Shown: positions 37,256 to 46,803, counted from the stretch's first letter. The stretch: 64,000 bases of DNA from Micromonospora musae (GCF_003626635.1 NZ_RAZT01000017.1:62001-126000), one strand, 5' to 3'. Program-made: numbers and translations. Notes: generated by a model from the sequence alone, not told the origin.

Positions 37256-37917
37256 TCCGGCCCGCCGATCCGGTAACCGGCCCGGGGCACCGTCTGGATG
37301 ATCGCCGGTTGCCCGAGCTTCTTGCGCAGCGTCATGACGGTGACCCGCACCGCGTTGGTGAACGGGTCGGCGAACTCGTCCCACGCCTGTTCCAGCAGGT
37401 CCTCCGCGCTGACCACCCGACCGTCCGCACGCATCAGCACGTGCAGCACGGCGAACTCCTTCGGGCTCAGGTTGACCGCGCGCCCGTCCCGGCTGACGGT
37501 GTGCCGGGCGACGTCGAGCGCCACACCCTGCTGTTCGAGGACCGGCGGCACGGCCGGCGCGGAGCGGCGACCGAGCGCCTGCACCCGCGCGACGAGCTCG
37601 GCGAACGCGAACGGCTTCGTCAGGTAGTCGTCGGCGCCGAGGCCCAGACCCTCGACCCGGTCCCGGATGCCGGCGGCCGCGGTGAGCATCAGCACCCTTG
37701 TGCCGGCGTCCGATCCGGCGAGGTTGCGGCACACCTCGTCGCCGGTCTGCCCGGGCATGTCCCGGTCGAGCACGGCCACGTCGTACCGGTTCACGGCGAT
37801 CCGCTCCAGCGCCGCGTCGCCGTCGTAGCAGACGTCGACCGCCATGGAGACCCGACGCAGCCCCTCGGCGATCATGTCCGCCAACAACCGCTCGTCGTCC
37901 GCCACCAGCACCCGCAC
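37252..37917 (-). CDS. VanR-like OmpR-family response regulator
   Basis: 221 residues. Receiver domain: acidic pair DD at 7-8, phospho-acceptor Asp51 (VAVLDRDMPG), LTA motif LMLTAAAG and Lys in LTKPFAFAEL. C-terminal winged helix: LSPKEFAVLHVLMRADGR, then AVRVTVMTLRKKLGQP and the final VPRAGYRIGG. The GTG at 37917 is preceded by GGGAG about 12 nt upstream. It should control its own operon through direct repeats at 37960-37986 and the downstream cell-wall genes. Most OmpR regulators of this shape respond to envelope conditions. Named as VanR-like by context. Confidence 0.9.
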   Translation of the reverse strand: MRVLVADDERLLADMIAEGLRRVSMAVDVCYDGDAALERIAVNRYDVAVLDRDMPGQTGDEVCRNLAGSDAGTRVLMLTAAAGIRDRVEGLGLGADDYLTKPFAFAELVARVQALGRRSAPAVPPVLEQQGVALDVARHTVSRDGRAVNLSPKEFAVLHVLMRADGRVVSAEDLLEQAWDEFADPFTNAVRVTVMTLRKKLGQPAIIQTVPRAGYRIGGPE

Positions 37918-37959
37918 GCTTGCCGCTCCCGTGATCCTTCGTTCTCCGGCATACGGTCT

Positions 37960-37986
37960 CAAGCGGGAGATAAGCGTTCTGTAAGC
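37960..37986 (-). promoter_or_regulatory. Direct repeats, OmpR-type regulator site
   Basis: On the minus strand GCTTA, GCTTA and GCTTG recur at an exact 11-bp step, 31-57 bp before the regulator start codon. Direct repeats of one helical turn are the usual binding pattern for OmpR/PhoB-family regulators. A TATGCC just downstream could be the -10 box, so the repeats sit where a -35 would be, as in activated promoters. Autoactivation is inferred. Confidence 0.6.
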
Positions 37987-38118
37987 ACCCGCCTGAGCCA
38001 TCGTCCACGGCCCGCGCGCAGGAACAAATGCTGGCGAATCGTCCAGCCAGAAGAACGTCCTGAATACCACGAATAGGGGGATCTGGCCTCACCGCCACCG
38101 GGGCGGGCGACGCCGGGA

Positions 38119-38132
38119 GTGAACCGGATCAC
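38119..38132. promoter_or_regulatory. CRP-like site 1
   Basis: GTGA-N6-TCAC, with further symmetry out to GGAGTGA/TCACTCC (38116-38135). It fits the CRP/GlxR half-site pattern. Located 85-98 bp before the GAF regulator start, in the 299-bp gap between the divergent regulators. Confidence 0.5.
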
Positions 38133-38180
38133 TCCGGCCACCGACCGCCACCGCCACTCCCACACCCTTGGCGGGCGGGG

Positions 38181-38194
38181 GTGACGTGGGTCAC
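38181..38194. promoter_or_regulatory. CRP-like site 2
   Basis: GTGA-CGTGGG-TCAC, 22 bp before the ribosome-binding site of the GAF regulator gene. Its centre is 62 bp from the centre of site 1, close to six helical turns, so two CRP-family dimers could bind the same DNA face. Confidence 0.5.
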
Positions 38195-38216
38195 GATTGG
38201 TGCGAGGAGGTCGCCG

Positions 38217-39494
38217 GTGGCTGACCCGTGGCTCGCCCTGGAACTCGGCGCCGATCCCGCGGAGCGGATCGCGCAGGTCGCCGCCGCGCACGAGGCGTTC
38301 CTCGCCGCCGGCACGACACCCGGCCGCGTCCGCGAGGTGGTCCGGCGGTCCTGGGAACGGTCCGCCCTGCTCGATCCGGAGGCCACCGCGCCGGTCGACC
38401 TGACCGACGACGCGCTGGCCGATCACCGCACCGCGCATCCACTGGCCCGGGTGCTGCCGCTCTTCCGCGACCTGCTCGGCGGCGTCGCCTTCGACGGCGC
38501 GCACCTCATGGCGGTCTGCGACGCGCACGGACGGCTGCTCTGGGTCGAGGGCCATCCCGGGGTGCGTCGGCGCGCCGAGGCGATGAACTTCGTGCCCGGA
38601 GCCCGGTGGGACGAGGCGCACGCGGGAACGAACGCCCCCGGCACGGCGCTCGCCGTCGACCACAGCGTGCAGATCTTCGCCACCGAGCACTTCAGCCGCC
38701 GGGTGCAGCGCTGGACCTGCGCCGCCGCCCCGATCCACGATCCGCGTACCGGACGGCTGCTCGGCGCGATCGACATCACCGGCGGCGACCACCTGGCCAA
38801 CCCGCAGAGCCTGGCGTTGGTCCGGGCCACCGCCCGCGCCGCCGAGGCGGAGCTGGCCGCCGGCCGGCCGGCCGAACCGGGCGCGCTCAACGTCCTGGCG
38901 CTCGGCCGCGACGAGGCGGAGCTGCGGGTGGACGGACGCCGGATCCGACTCGGTCGCCGGCACAGCGAACTGCTCGTGCTGCTGCTCGAACACCCCGAGG
39001 GGCGCTCCGGCGAGCAGCTCGGCCTCGACCTCTACGGCGACGACCGGCTGCACCCGGTCACCGTGCGCGCCGAGCTGTCCCGGCTGCGCCGGGTGCTCGG
39101 CCCGGAGCTGCTGGACTCCCGACCGTACCGGCTGCGCGGGACGGTGCGCGCGGACTTCCGCTCCGTCACCGCCCGGCTCGACCGGGGCGACCCGGCGGGC
39201 GCGCTCGACGCGTACCCGGGCCCGCTGCTGCCCGCCTCCGACGCGCCGGGAGTGACCCGGCTGCGCCGGCTCATCGACGGCCACCTCCGGGCGGCCGTGC
39301 TCGCCACCGCGGACCCGGCGCTCATCTTCGCCTGGACCGCGACACCGACCGGCGCCGAGGACCTGGCCGCGTGGCAGGCGTTGGCGCGGGCGCTGCCGCC
39401 GGGCGCGCCCCGCCGGCCGCTCGCCGTCGCCCGGATCCACCAGCTCGCGCGGGAGTACGGCCTGCCACGCAACGTGGATGCAACCCTCCGCTGA
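38217..39494 (+). CDS. GAF-domain transcriptional regulator of aldehyde genes
   Basis: 425 residues. Helical N-terminus with the AcoR-type WER motif (VVRRSWERSALL near residue 42), GAF domain (about 75-200, including FVPGARWDEAHAGTNAPGTAL), then a C-terminal winged-helix domain (LGRRHSELLVLLLEHPEG and VRAELSRLRRVLG, about 240-310) in place of the sigma-54 and Fis domains of true AcoR. It precedes an acetaldehyde-type dehydrogenase and DUF779 gene, a common actinobacterial trio, so it is probably the local activator sensing an aldehyde or alcohol metabolite. GAGGAGG lies before the GTG at 38217. CRP-like sites stand upstream. Confidence 0.88.
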   Translation: MADPWLALELGADPAERIAQVAAAHEAFLAAGTTPGRVREVVRRSWERSALLDPEATAPVDLTDDALADHRTAHPLARVLPLFRDLLGGVAFDGAHLMAVCDAHGRLLWVEGHPGVRRRAEAMNFVPGARWDEAHAGTNAPGTALAVDHSVQIFATEHFSRRVQRWTCAAAPIHDPRTGRLLGAIDITGGDHLANPQSLALVRATARAAEAELAAGRPAEPGALNVLALGRDEAELRVDGRRIRLGRRHSELLVLLLEHPEGRSGEQLGLDLYGDDRLHPVTVRAELSRLRRVLGPELLDSRPYRLRGTVRADFRSVTARLDRGDPAGALDAYPGPLLPASDAPGVTRLRRLIDGHLRAAVLATADPALIFAWTATPTGAEDLAAWQALARALPPGAPRRPLAVARIHQLAREYGLPRNVDATLR

Positions 39495-39536
39495 CTAGCG
39501 TCGCCGCCGTCACCGCACCTCGACGCGGAGGTAACC

Positions 39537-41041
<1,505 letters not shown>

Positions 41042-41042
<1 letters not shown>

Positions 41043-41533
41043 TGGGCGACCACCCGTCGCGCGACGCGGTGCCCGGTTCGCCGGGCGCCGCGGCGCCACC
41101 CACCACCCGACACGCGCCCGTCCCGCTCCCCCGTGCGGTCTCCCCGGTGTCGCTCCCGCCGGCGATCGACCCGGTCTCCGTGACGCCGGCCGCAGCGGAG
41201 CTGATCCGTTCGCTGCGGGAGCAGCACGGGCCGCTGATGTTCCACCAGTCCGGCGGGTGCTGCGACGGCAGCGCCCCGATGTGCTACCCGGCCGGCGAGT
41301 TCCGCACCGGCGGCTCGGACGTCCTGCTGGCGTCGCTCGACGTCGACGGCGTCCCCGAGCCCGTCGAGTTCTGGATGTCGGCCGCGCAGTGGGCACTGTG
41401 GAGACACACCCGGCTCACGGTCGACGTGGTGCCGGGCCGGGGCAGCGGCTTCTCCCTGGAGGCTCCCGAGGGGGTGCGCTTCCTCATCCGCTCCCACCTC
41501 GCCGAACCCGGGCCCTCGGACGGGCGGCGCTGA
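41042..41533 (+). CDS. DUF779 family protein
   Basis: 163 residues. A DUF779 domain spans about residues 45-150 (VTPAAAELIRSLREQHGPLM, the Cys motif HQSGGCCDGSAPMCYP, FWMSAAQWALWRHTRL). The conserved CC...C cluster suggests metal or redox chemistry. The gene overlaps the ALDH stop by one base and is the usual companion of acetaldehyde dehydrogenases. The first 40 residues are Pro/Ala-rich and not typical; a later GTG (about 41148) could be the true start, giving the usual ~125-residue length. Role unknown. Confidence 0.85.
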
Positions 41534-41539
41534 CAGGCG

Positions 41540-42244
41540 TCAGCCGGCGGCGATCTGCTCGTACCGGTCGACCGGCAGTACGGCGACGCCGCCGGCACGC
41601 TCCAGCCCCTGCCAGAGCGCGCCGATCGCCGGGTCCTGCCGCGCGACCTCACCCTCCGCCTCGACCAGGTACTCGGTGAGGAAGTCGCGCAGCGGGCCCG
41701 CCGTCACGCTCTCCGGCCGCTCGCCGGCGAACTCGGGCGCCGCATGCAGCAGCAACAGCAACATCCCGGGGACCCGGGCCTTCTGCCGATCCAGGGCCGG
41801 CTGGAAGTACGGCAGGTCCAGGGCCCGCGCCCCGAGCCGGTGGTAGAAGCGCAGCCGTGCTTCGGGGTCGCCGTGCGCCGAGTTGCCGGTGTGCAGGTCC
41901 GGACGCTCCACCTCGGCCAGGATGAGGCACGGGTCGTACCGCTTGGCCCACTCGGGCACGAGGTTGCCTAGCAGGAGGGTGCCCGCCCCGGTACCCCGGC
42001 TCGCCTCGGTCACGGCGAGGTAGCTGAGCAGCATCACCCGGCCGTCCTCGTACCACGATCCGACGGCCCCGCCGAGCAGCGTGCCGGCCTCGTCCCGGAC
42101 GACGAAGACCTCGCCGGCTCCCTCGTGCAGGTCGGTGAGGAGACTCTCCCGCGTCACCAGCTGCTCGTCGGGGAACGAGGGGAGCAGCACCTGCCGGTAG
42201 AGCAGGTCGGTGGTGGCGTCGTCGGTCACCCGGGTGATCCTCAT
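41540..42244 (-). CDS. GNAT-family acetyltransferase
   Basis: 234-residue protein with the GNAT fold: motif B/A region VFVVRDEAGTLLGGAVGSW, LLSYLAVTEASRGTGAGTLLL (acetyl-CoA pyrophosphate loop RGTGAG) near residue 85 and YHRLGARALDLPY near 138. The C-terminal tail (ALWQGLERAGGVAVLPVDRYEQI) is unusual. ATG overlaps the stop of the large coiled-coil gene (ATGA), so the two are coupled. It has a 16-bp convergent gap to the DUF779 gene. Acceptor molecule unknown. Confidence 0.88.
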   Translation of the reverse strand: MRITRVTDDATTDLLYRQVLLPSFPDEQLVTRESLLTDLHEGAGEVFVVRDEAGTLLGGAVGSWYEDGRVMLLSYLAVTEASRGTGAGTLLLGNLVPEWAKRYDPCLILAEVERPDLHTGNSAHGDPEARLRFYHRLGARALDLPYFQPALDRQKARVPGMLLLLLHAAPEFAGERPESVTAGPLRDFLTEYLVEAEGEVARQDPAIGALWQGLERAGGVAVLPVDRYEQIAAG

Positions 42245-44724
42245 CCGGTCACGCTACCGGCGTCGTCCACCGATCCGACCGCTGAACGCGCCCGCGGGCC
42301 CCGCCGGTCGCGGGACATGAAGTGCAGCGTGAAGCCGAACGCCGCCGCGAGGAGCAGCACCCCGACGGCGAGCGACAGCGCCCAGAGGTCGTGCAGGTCG
42401 TACCCCGCCTGGATCAGCTGCATCACGCCGGAGAGACCGACCGCGGCGGCCACGCCCAGCAGGATGTCGATCCGCCGGCGGTTCACCCGCTCGCGCTCGG
42501 CGCGCCGCCGCGCGGCCGCCTCCTCGCGGAACCGCCGCACCCGCAGCTCCTCCTCCTCGCGCTCCCGCGCGGCCCGGGCCGCCGCGAGCGCCCACTCCTG
42601 CTGACGACGCATCGACGCCTCCACCAGCGCGCCCACCCGGTCGGCGAGAACCTTGTCGACCATGTCCTCGAACTCGGCGCGCAGCTCACCGAAGCGCGCG
42701 GCCACCAGCAGCCGGTCGATCGTCACCCGGATCGCCGGGGAGGTGACCAGCGACGGCGCGGTGAGGAACATCAGGACGGTACGACTGGACATGACGAAGC
42801 CGTGCATCCGGAGCTGCTGGGCCTCCAGCCGCCCCTGCAGGTCGGTCAGCTCCTCGACGTCCCGCCGGTGCGCCGCCGAGGAGATCTCGGCCGCGTCCAG
42901 CTCGGCCCGGCCCCGGTCCAGCCGTGTGGTCATCTCCGCCAACTGCTCCAGCACGGCCTGGTGGTAGCCGCCCAGCTGGTCCTGCCAGCCGGCGAACATG
43001 CCTTCGAGGGAGGCCACGAACTCGGCGGTCTCGGCGAGGGAGCGCATCATGTAGCTCGGGCTGCCCGGCGTCATCATCAACGTCGTGTTGCAGCTGCGCA
43101 GCAGCAGGTCACCGGCGAAGCCGGGCACGTCCACGACGGGGAGCCGCGCCGCGTCGATGGGATAGCGCAGCCACTCCGCCACGGCGCTCATCCCGTCCCG
43201 TACGGGGTTGCAGAGCGGCTGCGCGCCGAACGCCGAGAGCAGCTCCGCGGCGGTACGAACCGGCTCGACCACGCCGGTCGAGGGTGAGACGAGGCCGGCC
43301 CGGTCGACGGAGAGCAGCACGTGGTACATGCCCGGACGTCCACTGCACCGGACCTGCCGGTCCGTGGTCCGGGCGAGCTGCCCGGCCAGATCGGAGATCA
43401 CCTGGTTCGCGAAGTCCGACAGTCGCTGCCACTGCGGAGCCGACGGTCCGGCCTCGGCCATCCGCAGTGGGGTGCCGAGCTGGGCGAGGTTCCCGGCCTC
43501 GGGGGCGACCCGGACCATCGCCGCGTACACCTGCGGCGGGGTGGCCTCGGAGAGCTGCCCGACGATACGCAGGAAGTGGTTGCCCAACTCGGACAGCCGC
43601 AGCTCGACGGTGAAGGTCTGCGGCTCGGCGTCGGGCCGGTCGACGTCCCGGACCTCCAGGTCGGGCAGGGTGATCGTCATGCCGCGGAACTGCCGGTCGA
43701 GTGGGTCGTCGCCCTTCCAGATGTCGCTCAGCGAGAGGTCGTCCGAGACGTACGCCTGCGGATGTCCGCTGATCGAGCAGCCCGCGATGGTCCAGTCGAA
43801 CGCGGCCCAGCGGGCCGTGTTGATCAGCTCCTGGGGCAGGCTGACCGCGCTCGGCGGCGTCCCGGCCGACGTCCCGTCACCGGCCACGTCCTCGTACAGG
43901 CCGAAGGGGTACAGGTAGACGACCTGACCGTGCTCGATCCGGAGCCAGGGTCGCTCGACCGAGGCGGCGAGCGTCTCCAGCGCGAAGCGGTGGGCCCGCA
44001 GCTCGCTTCGGTCGATGCCGTCGGGCAGCCGCTCCTCCGCGTCGTGCAGGGCCCGGATCGCACCGCCCACCTCGCTCTCGCCCGTGCTGAAGTGGTCGAA
44101 GACCGCCCGTGCCGCCAGGGAGAGCGCACGGTAGTAACGGACGTCGCCGCCGGCCTGCTCGGTCACGGACGACACCAACGGGGAGCGCGGGCAGGAGATC
44201 GCGTCGGCCAGCATCCGCTCGGCCCGGTCGGCCACCCGGGCGGCCAGCTCCGACCAGGTGGCGAGGGAGCCGGCGTAGCCGGCGTCGTAGCAGACCATCT
44301 CGACGGCCAGCAGCTCGATCATCTGCAGCACCAGCCCGGCCGTCGCCTCGTCGACGGCCTGCCCCTGCGCCGTGAGCCGCGACCACCGCTCGCCCACGAA
44401 CCGCATGTGCTCCAGCGCCGGTTCGATGTCCCAGGCCTCTTCCCAGTACTCCTCGAAGAGCGCCTCGAGGTAGAGCAGCAGGCCCGGCGCCGCTCCCGGC
44501 AGGGGCGCGGCCACCGCCAACGCCCGCTCGATCGCCGATCGCAGCTGCGGCTGCTCCACCCGCGCCGAGTCCCAGGTGGAGAGGGAGGCGAGCAGGTCGA
44601 ACTCCTCGGCGGCGAGACCGCCGGGCCGGCACAGCCGCCCGGCGAGCCAGCGACGCAGTGGCCGCAGGTCGCCCTCGCCGAGCGCTTCGAGGTGCTCCGC
44701 ACCGATCTCAGTCGCGATATCCAC
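42241..44724 (-). CDS. Large coiled-coil membrane protein of unknown function
   Basis: 827 residues; I recognise no family. The first 560 residues are predicted soluble, alpha/beta, with isolated Trp-rich patches (WAAFDWTIAGCSISGHPQ). Residues about 560-740 contain long helices (LAEMTTRLDRGRAELDAAEI, VEASMRRQQEWALAAARAAR) with coiled-coil spacing and an Arg/Glu-rich stalk, followed by two membrane helices (ILLGVAAAVGLSGVMQLI and LWALSLAVGVLLLAAAFGFTL) and a short tail. Topology suggests a cytoplasmic sensor domain hung on the membrane, perhaps a defence or stress protein. GTG at 44724 follows GGAGGG. Coupled to the GNAT gene. Confidence 0.82.
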   Translation of the reverse strand: MDIATEIGAEHLEALGEGDLRPLRRWLAGRLCRPGGLAAEEFDLLASLSTWDSARVEQPQLRSAIERALAVAAPLPGAAPGLLLYLEALFEEYWEEAWDIEPALEHMRFVGERWSRLTAQGQAVDEATAGLVLQMIELLAVEMVCYDAGYAGSLATWSELAARVADRAERMLADAISCPRSPLVSSVTEQAGGDVRYYRALSLAARAVFDHFSTGESEVGGAIRALHDAEERLPDGIDRSELRAHRFALETLAASVERPWLRIEHGQVVYLYPFGLYEDVAGDGTSAGTPPSAVSLPQELINTARWAAFDWTIAGCSISGHPQAYVSDDLSLSDIWKGDDPLDRQFRGMTITLPDLEVRDVDRPDAEPQTFTVELRLSELGNHFLRIVGQLSEATPPQVYAAMVRVAPEAGNLAQLGTPLRMAEAGPSAPQWQRLSDFANQVISDLAGQLARTTDRQVRCSGRPGMYHVLLSVDRAGLVSPSTGVVEPVRTAAELLSAFGAQPLCNPVRDGMSAVAEWLRYPIDAARLPVVDVPGFAGDLLLRSCNTTLMMTPGSPSYMMRSLAETAEFVASLEGMFAGWQDQLGGYHQAVLEQLAEMTTRLDRGRAELDAAEISSAAHRRDVEELTDLQGRLEAQQLRMHGFVMSSRTVLMFLTAPSLVTSPAIRVTIDRLLVAARFGELRAEFEDMVDKVLADRVGALVEASMRRQQEWALAAARAAREREEEELRVRRFREEAAARRRAERERVNRRRIDILLGVAAAVGLSGVMQLIQAGYDLHDLWALSLAVGVLLLAAAFGFTLHFMSRDRRGPRARSAVGSVDDAGSVTG

Positions 44725-44905
44725 TGAGCAGCCCTCCGCTGGGGGTCGGCGTCGCACAGGGCACTATGCCAAGTGACCGCAAGGATTCTCGACCCCGATC
44801 AGGTGGTACGTCGATCGGCCGGTCTGCCGGAACCGGCTCCGGGTGGGCGTCCCGATATCTAGCCTGACAGGCAGGAGCAGCTCAGCGACGTCGACGGAGG
44901 CCCGC

Positions 44906-45259
44906 ATGAGTACCGAGGCCATGGACGCCTTCGCCCACGAGCGCGAGGTCGAGATCACCGTGACCGGCCGGCGGACGGGGCGGCAGATCTCCCACCCGGT
45001 CTGGTTCGTGCAGGAGGAGCAGAGCATGTTCCTGGTGCCCGTCTCCGGCCTCGACAGTGACTGGTACAAGAACGTCCGGCAGACGCCGGTGATCCGCCTC
45101 TCCGCGAACGGTACGGCGGTGAACTCGACCGCGACCACCATCGAGGACCCGGATCGGGTCGACCACGTGGTGTCGCTCTTTCGGGAGAAGTACGGCGCGG
45201 AGCAGGTGGAGGACTACTACCCGAGGCACGACGTAGCGGTGCAGGTGCCGCTCGGCTGA
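44906..45259 (+). CDS. F420/flavin split-barrel oxidoreductase, Ddn-like
   Basis: 117-residue split beta-barrel protein similar to deazaflavin-dependent nitroreductases (Ddn-like) and PNPOx-type families: EITVTGRRTGRQISHPVWFVQEE with the GRRTG loop and VPVSGLDSDWYKNVRQTP with the conserved W-K-N segment. These proteins use F420H2 (F420 family A) to reduce quinones or nitro compounds. The ATG at 44906 follows GGAGG by five bases. fbiC, fbiA and fbiB are 2.5-8 kb downstream, consistent with an F420 user, though F420 versus FMN is not decided. Confidence 0.85.
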   Translation: MSTEAMDAFAHEREVEITVTGRRTGRQISHPVWFVQEEQSMFLVPVSGLDSDWYKNVRQTPVIRLSANGTAVNSTATTIEDPDRVDHVVSLFREKYGAEQVEDYYPRHDVAVQVPLG

Positions 45260-45323
45260 CCCGGCCGCGAGCGGGCGGCGGAGACGCGACGCGCGGACCG
45301 CCCAGCGCTCAGCGGTCCGGCGC

Positions 45324-45686
45324 TCAGAGGTTCGGCGGGATGACCCGCAGGTGGCCCCGGCGCCCGGTCGAATGCGCCTGCTTGTCCTGGTCGTCCTCGG
45401 GCGGACGCGGTGCCGGACGGGCCGCCTCCCGGACCGCCTCGGCCAGCGCGACCAGGTCGTCGGTGGTGGGCGGCGGCGGTTCGAACTCGCCCTCGTGCCG
45501 GACGACGTCCCAGCCCCGCGGGGCGGTCAGGCTGCGGGCGTGCGGCTCGCAGAGGTCGTAGGTGTGCGGCTCGGCGAAGGCCGCCAGGGGGCCGACCACC
45601 GCGGTCGACTCGTTGTAGACATAGGTCAATGTGGCGACCGCTTGCCGGGGGCAGCCGTTTCGGGAGCAGCGCCGTGGTGACCTCAC
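45324..45686 (-). CDS. DUF3499 domain protein, zinc-ribbon type
   Basis: 120 residues with the actinobacterial DUF3499 signature: CSRNGCPRQAVATLTYVY near the start and TYDLCEPHARSLTAPRGW near residue 43. The Cys/Cys and Cys/His pairs suggest a zinc ribbon. Position between the metallopeptidase gene (divergent) and the accessory block matches the mycobacterial core order (Rv3258c equivalent). GTG start. Function not established. Confidence 0.93.
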   Translation of the reverse strand: MRSPRRCSRNGCPRQAVATLTYVYNESTAVVGPLAAFAEPHTYDLCEPHARSLTAPRGWDVVRHEGEFEPPPPTTDDLVALAEAVREAARPAPRPPEDDQDKQAHSTGRRGHLRVIPPNL

Positions 45687-45838
45687 GGCGGCAGGGTATC
45701 TCCATTACCGGGTCCGGCGCACCGGTTCGCGTTGCGACACGCCCGTCACGGTGATCACAATTCGCCGCGCCGGTGCCCGGGTCCGGTCCCGGCACGCCCG
45801 AACGCTGGCGGTGCCGCAGGGCGGGGTCGCCCGGGGGC

Positions 45839-45844
45839 TACCCT
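45839..45844 (+). promoter_or_regulatory. -10 box, leaderless promoter of metallopeptidase-like gene
   Basis: TACCCT ends 7 bp before the ATG at 45852, so the mRNA should begin at the start codon. Confidence 0.5.
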
Positions 45845-45851
45845 TTGCCTC

Positions 45852-46301
45852 ATGACGAGCCCGGAACACCGCCGCCCCGGCTCCGGCCGGCGCGCACACC
45901 GCGACCGGCACGGGCGCGGCCTGCGCGGGCGGCTGGTGCCGGCCACCGTACCGCTGGCCAGGACGAAGGCAGAGGTCTTCGACGACCTGGTCCTGGACAC
46001 CGTCGAGACGCTGGAGCGGCGGTTCGCGAAGGAGCTGGCCGGGGTCGAGTTCGCGGTGGAGGACGTCCCGCCCGACCTGAACGTCTACGACTCCGACGTG
46101 CTCGAGGACGGCGAAGTGCCGCTGGCCCGCCTGCTGCCCGGACGGCCGGGCCGGCAGGAGGTGCCGCCTCGGATCGTGCTCTACCGGCGCCCGCTGGAGT
46201 TCCGGGCGATGGACCGCGAGGATCTCGCCGACCTGGTCCACGACGTGATCATCGAGCAGGTGGCGAACCTGCTCGGAGTCGACCCGGACGAGCTGGCCTG
46301 A
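45852..46301 (+). CDS. Metallopeptidase family protein with degenerate zinc site
   Basis: 149-residue protein of the TTHA0227/DUF1025-type zincin family common beside whiB2 in Actinobacteria. The core FDDLVLDTVETLERRFAKE, GVEFAVEDVPPDL and PPRIVLYRRPLEF are conserved; the helix where other members carry HExxH reads LVHDVIIEQVANLLGV. Only the first His and a following Glu remain, so proteolysis is doubtful. ATG at 45852 with a TACCCT box 7 bp upstream implies a leaderless message. N-terminal 35 residues are basic. Role unknown. Confidence 0.88.
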   Translation: MTSPEHRRPGSGRRAHRDRHGRGLRGRLVPATVPLARTKAEVFDDLVLDTVETLERRFAKELAGVEFAVEDVPPDLNVYDSDVLEDGEVPLARLLPGRPGRQEVPPRIVLYRRPLEFRAMDREDLADLVHDVIIEQVANLLGVDPDELA

Positions 46302-46402
46302 CCGTCCCGCCCCCACGGGAGCCGGTCGTGCTGAGCCCGTCGGTCGAGGCCGTGGTCTGACGCCTCACCCGGGCGGCCCCCACCGCCCGGGCTACGCGTC
46401 GA

Positions 46403-46660
46403 TCAGGCGGCCCGCCGCTTCAACTTGCGCCGCTCCCGCTCGGAGAGGCCGCCCCAGATCCCGAACCGCTCGTCGTGGCCGAGAGCGTATTCGAGGCACT
46501 CCGTTTTGACCTCGCAACGCGAGCAGATCCGCTTCGCCTCACGGGTCGAGCCGCCCTTCTCGGGAAAGAACGCCTCCGGGTCGGTCTGCGAGCAGAGCGC
46601 CCGCTCCTGCCACTCCGGCGCGTTTCCGAGCAGGTCGGCCACCTCAAGCTGGCCGTCCAT
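46403..46660 (-). CDS. whiB2: WhiB-family transcriptional regulator, WhiB2 type
   Basis: 85-residue Fe-S regulator. The four cluster Cys are in RALCSQTD (near 23), ICSRCEVKTEC (three), and the WhiB turn GIWGGLSERERRKLK is intact with a basic C-terminus. WhiB2/WhmD is essential in mycobacteria for septation. I used the ATG at 46660 with AAGGAGG six bases upstream; the TTG one codon earlier is less likely. The promoter lies about 140 bp upstream with a palindrome over it (46774-46789). Core order is the same as mycobacterial whiB2 next to fbiA. Confidence 0.95.
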   Translation of the reverse strand: MDGQLEVADLLGNAPEWQERALCSQTDPEAFFPEKGGSTREAKRICSRCEVKTECLEYALGHDERFGIWGGLSERERRKLKRRAA

Positions 46661-46773
46661 CAAATGCCTCCTTGTCGCGCACCGGCGTCATCGCCGCTGC
46701 AACCCCCCACGCGAAAGGCGTGCGTGTCCGTCCGGTCCGGTTTGATGCGTTCCGTGCGAACAACCCCATTCAA

Positions 46774-46803
46774 ATTACACGTGTGTAATACGTGCGCCGT
46801 CAA
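46774..46803 (-). promoter_or_regulatory. whiB2 promoter with overlapping palindrome
   Basis: On the minus strand TTGACG (46798-46803) is followed 18 bp later by TGTAAT, a good -35/-10 pair. An interrupted palindrome, ATTACAC-GT-GTGTAAT (46774-46789), covers the -10 and spacer. A repressor at this site would block whiB2. The leader would be roughly 105 nt. Confidence 0.6.
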
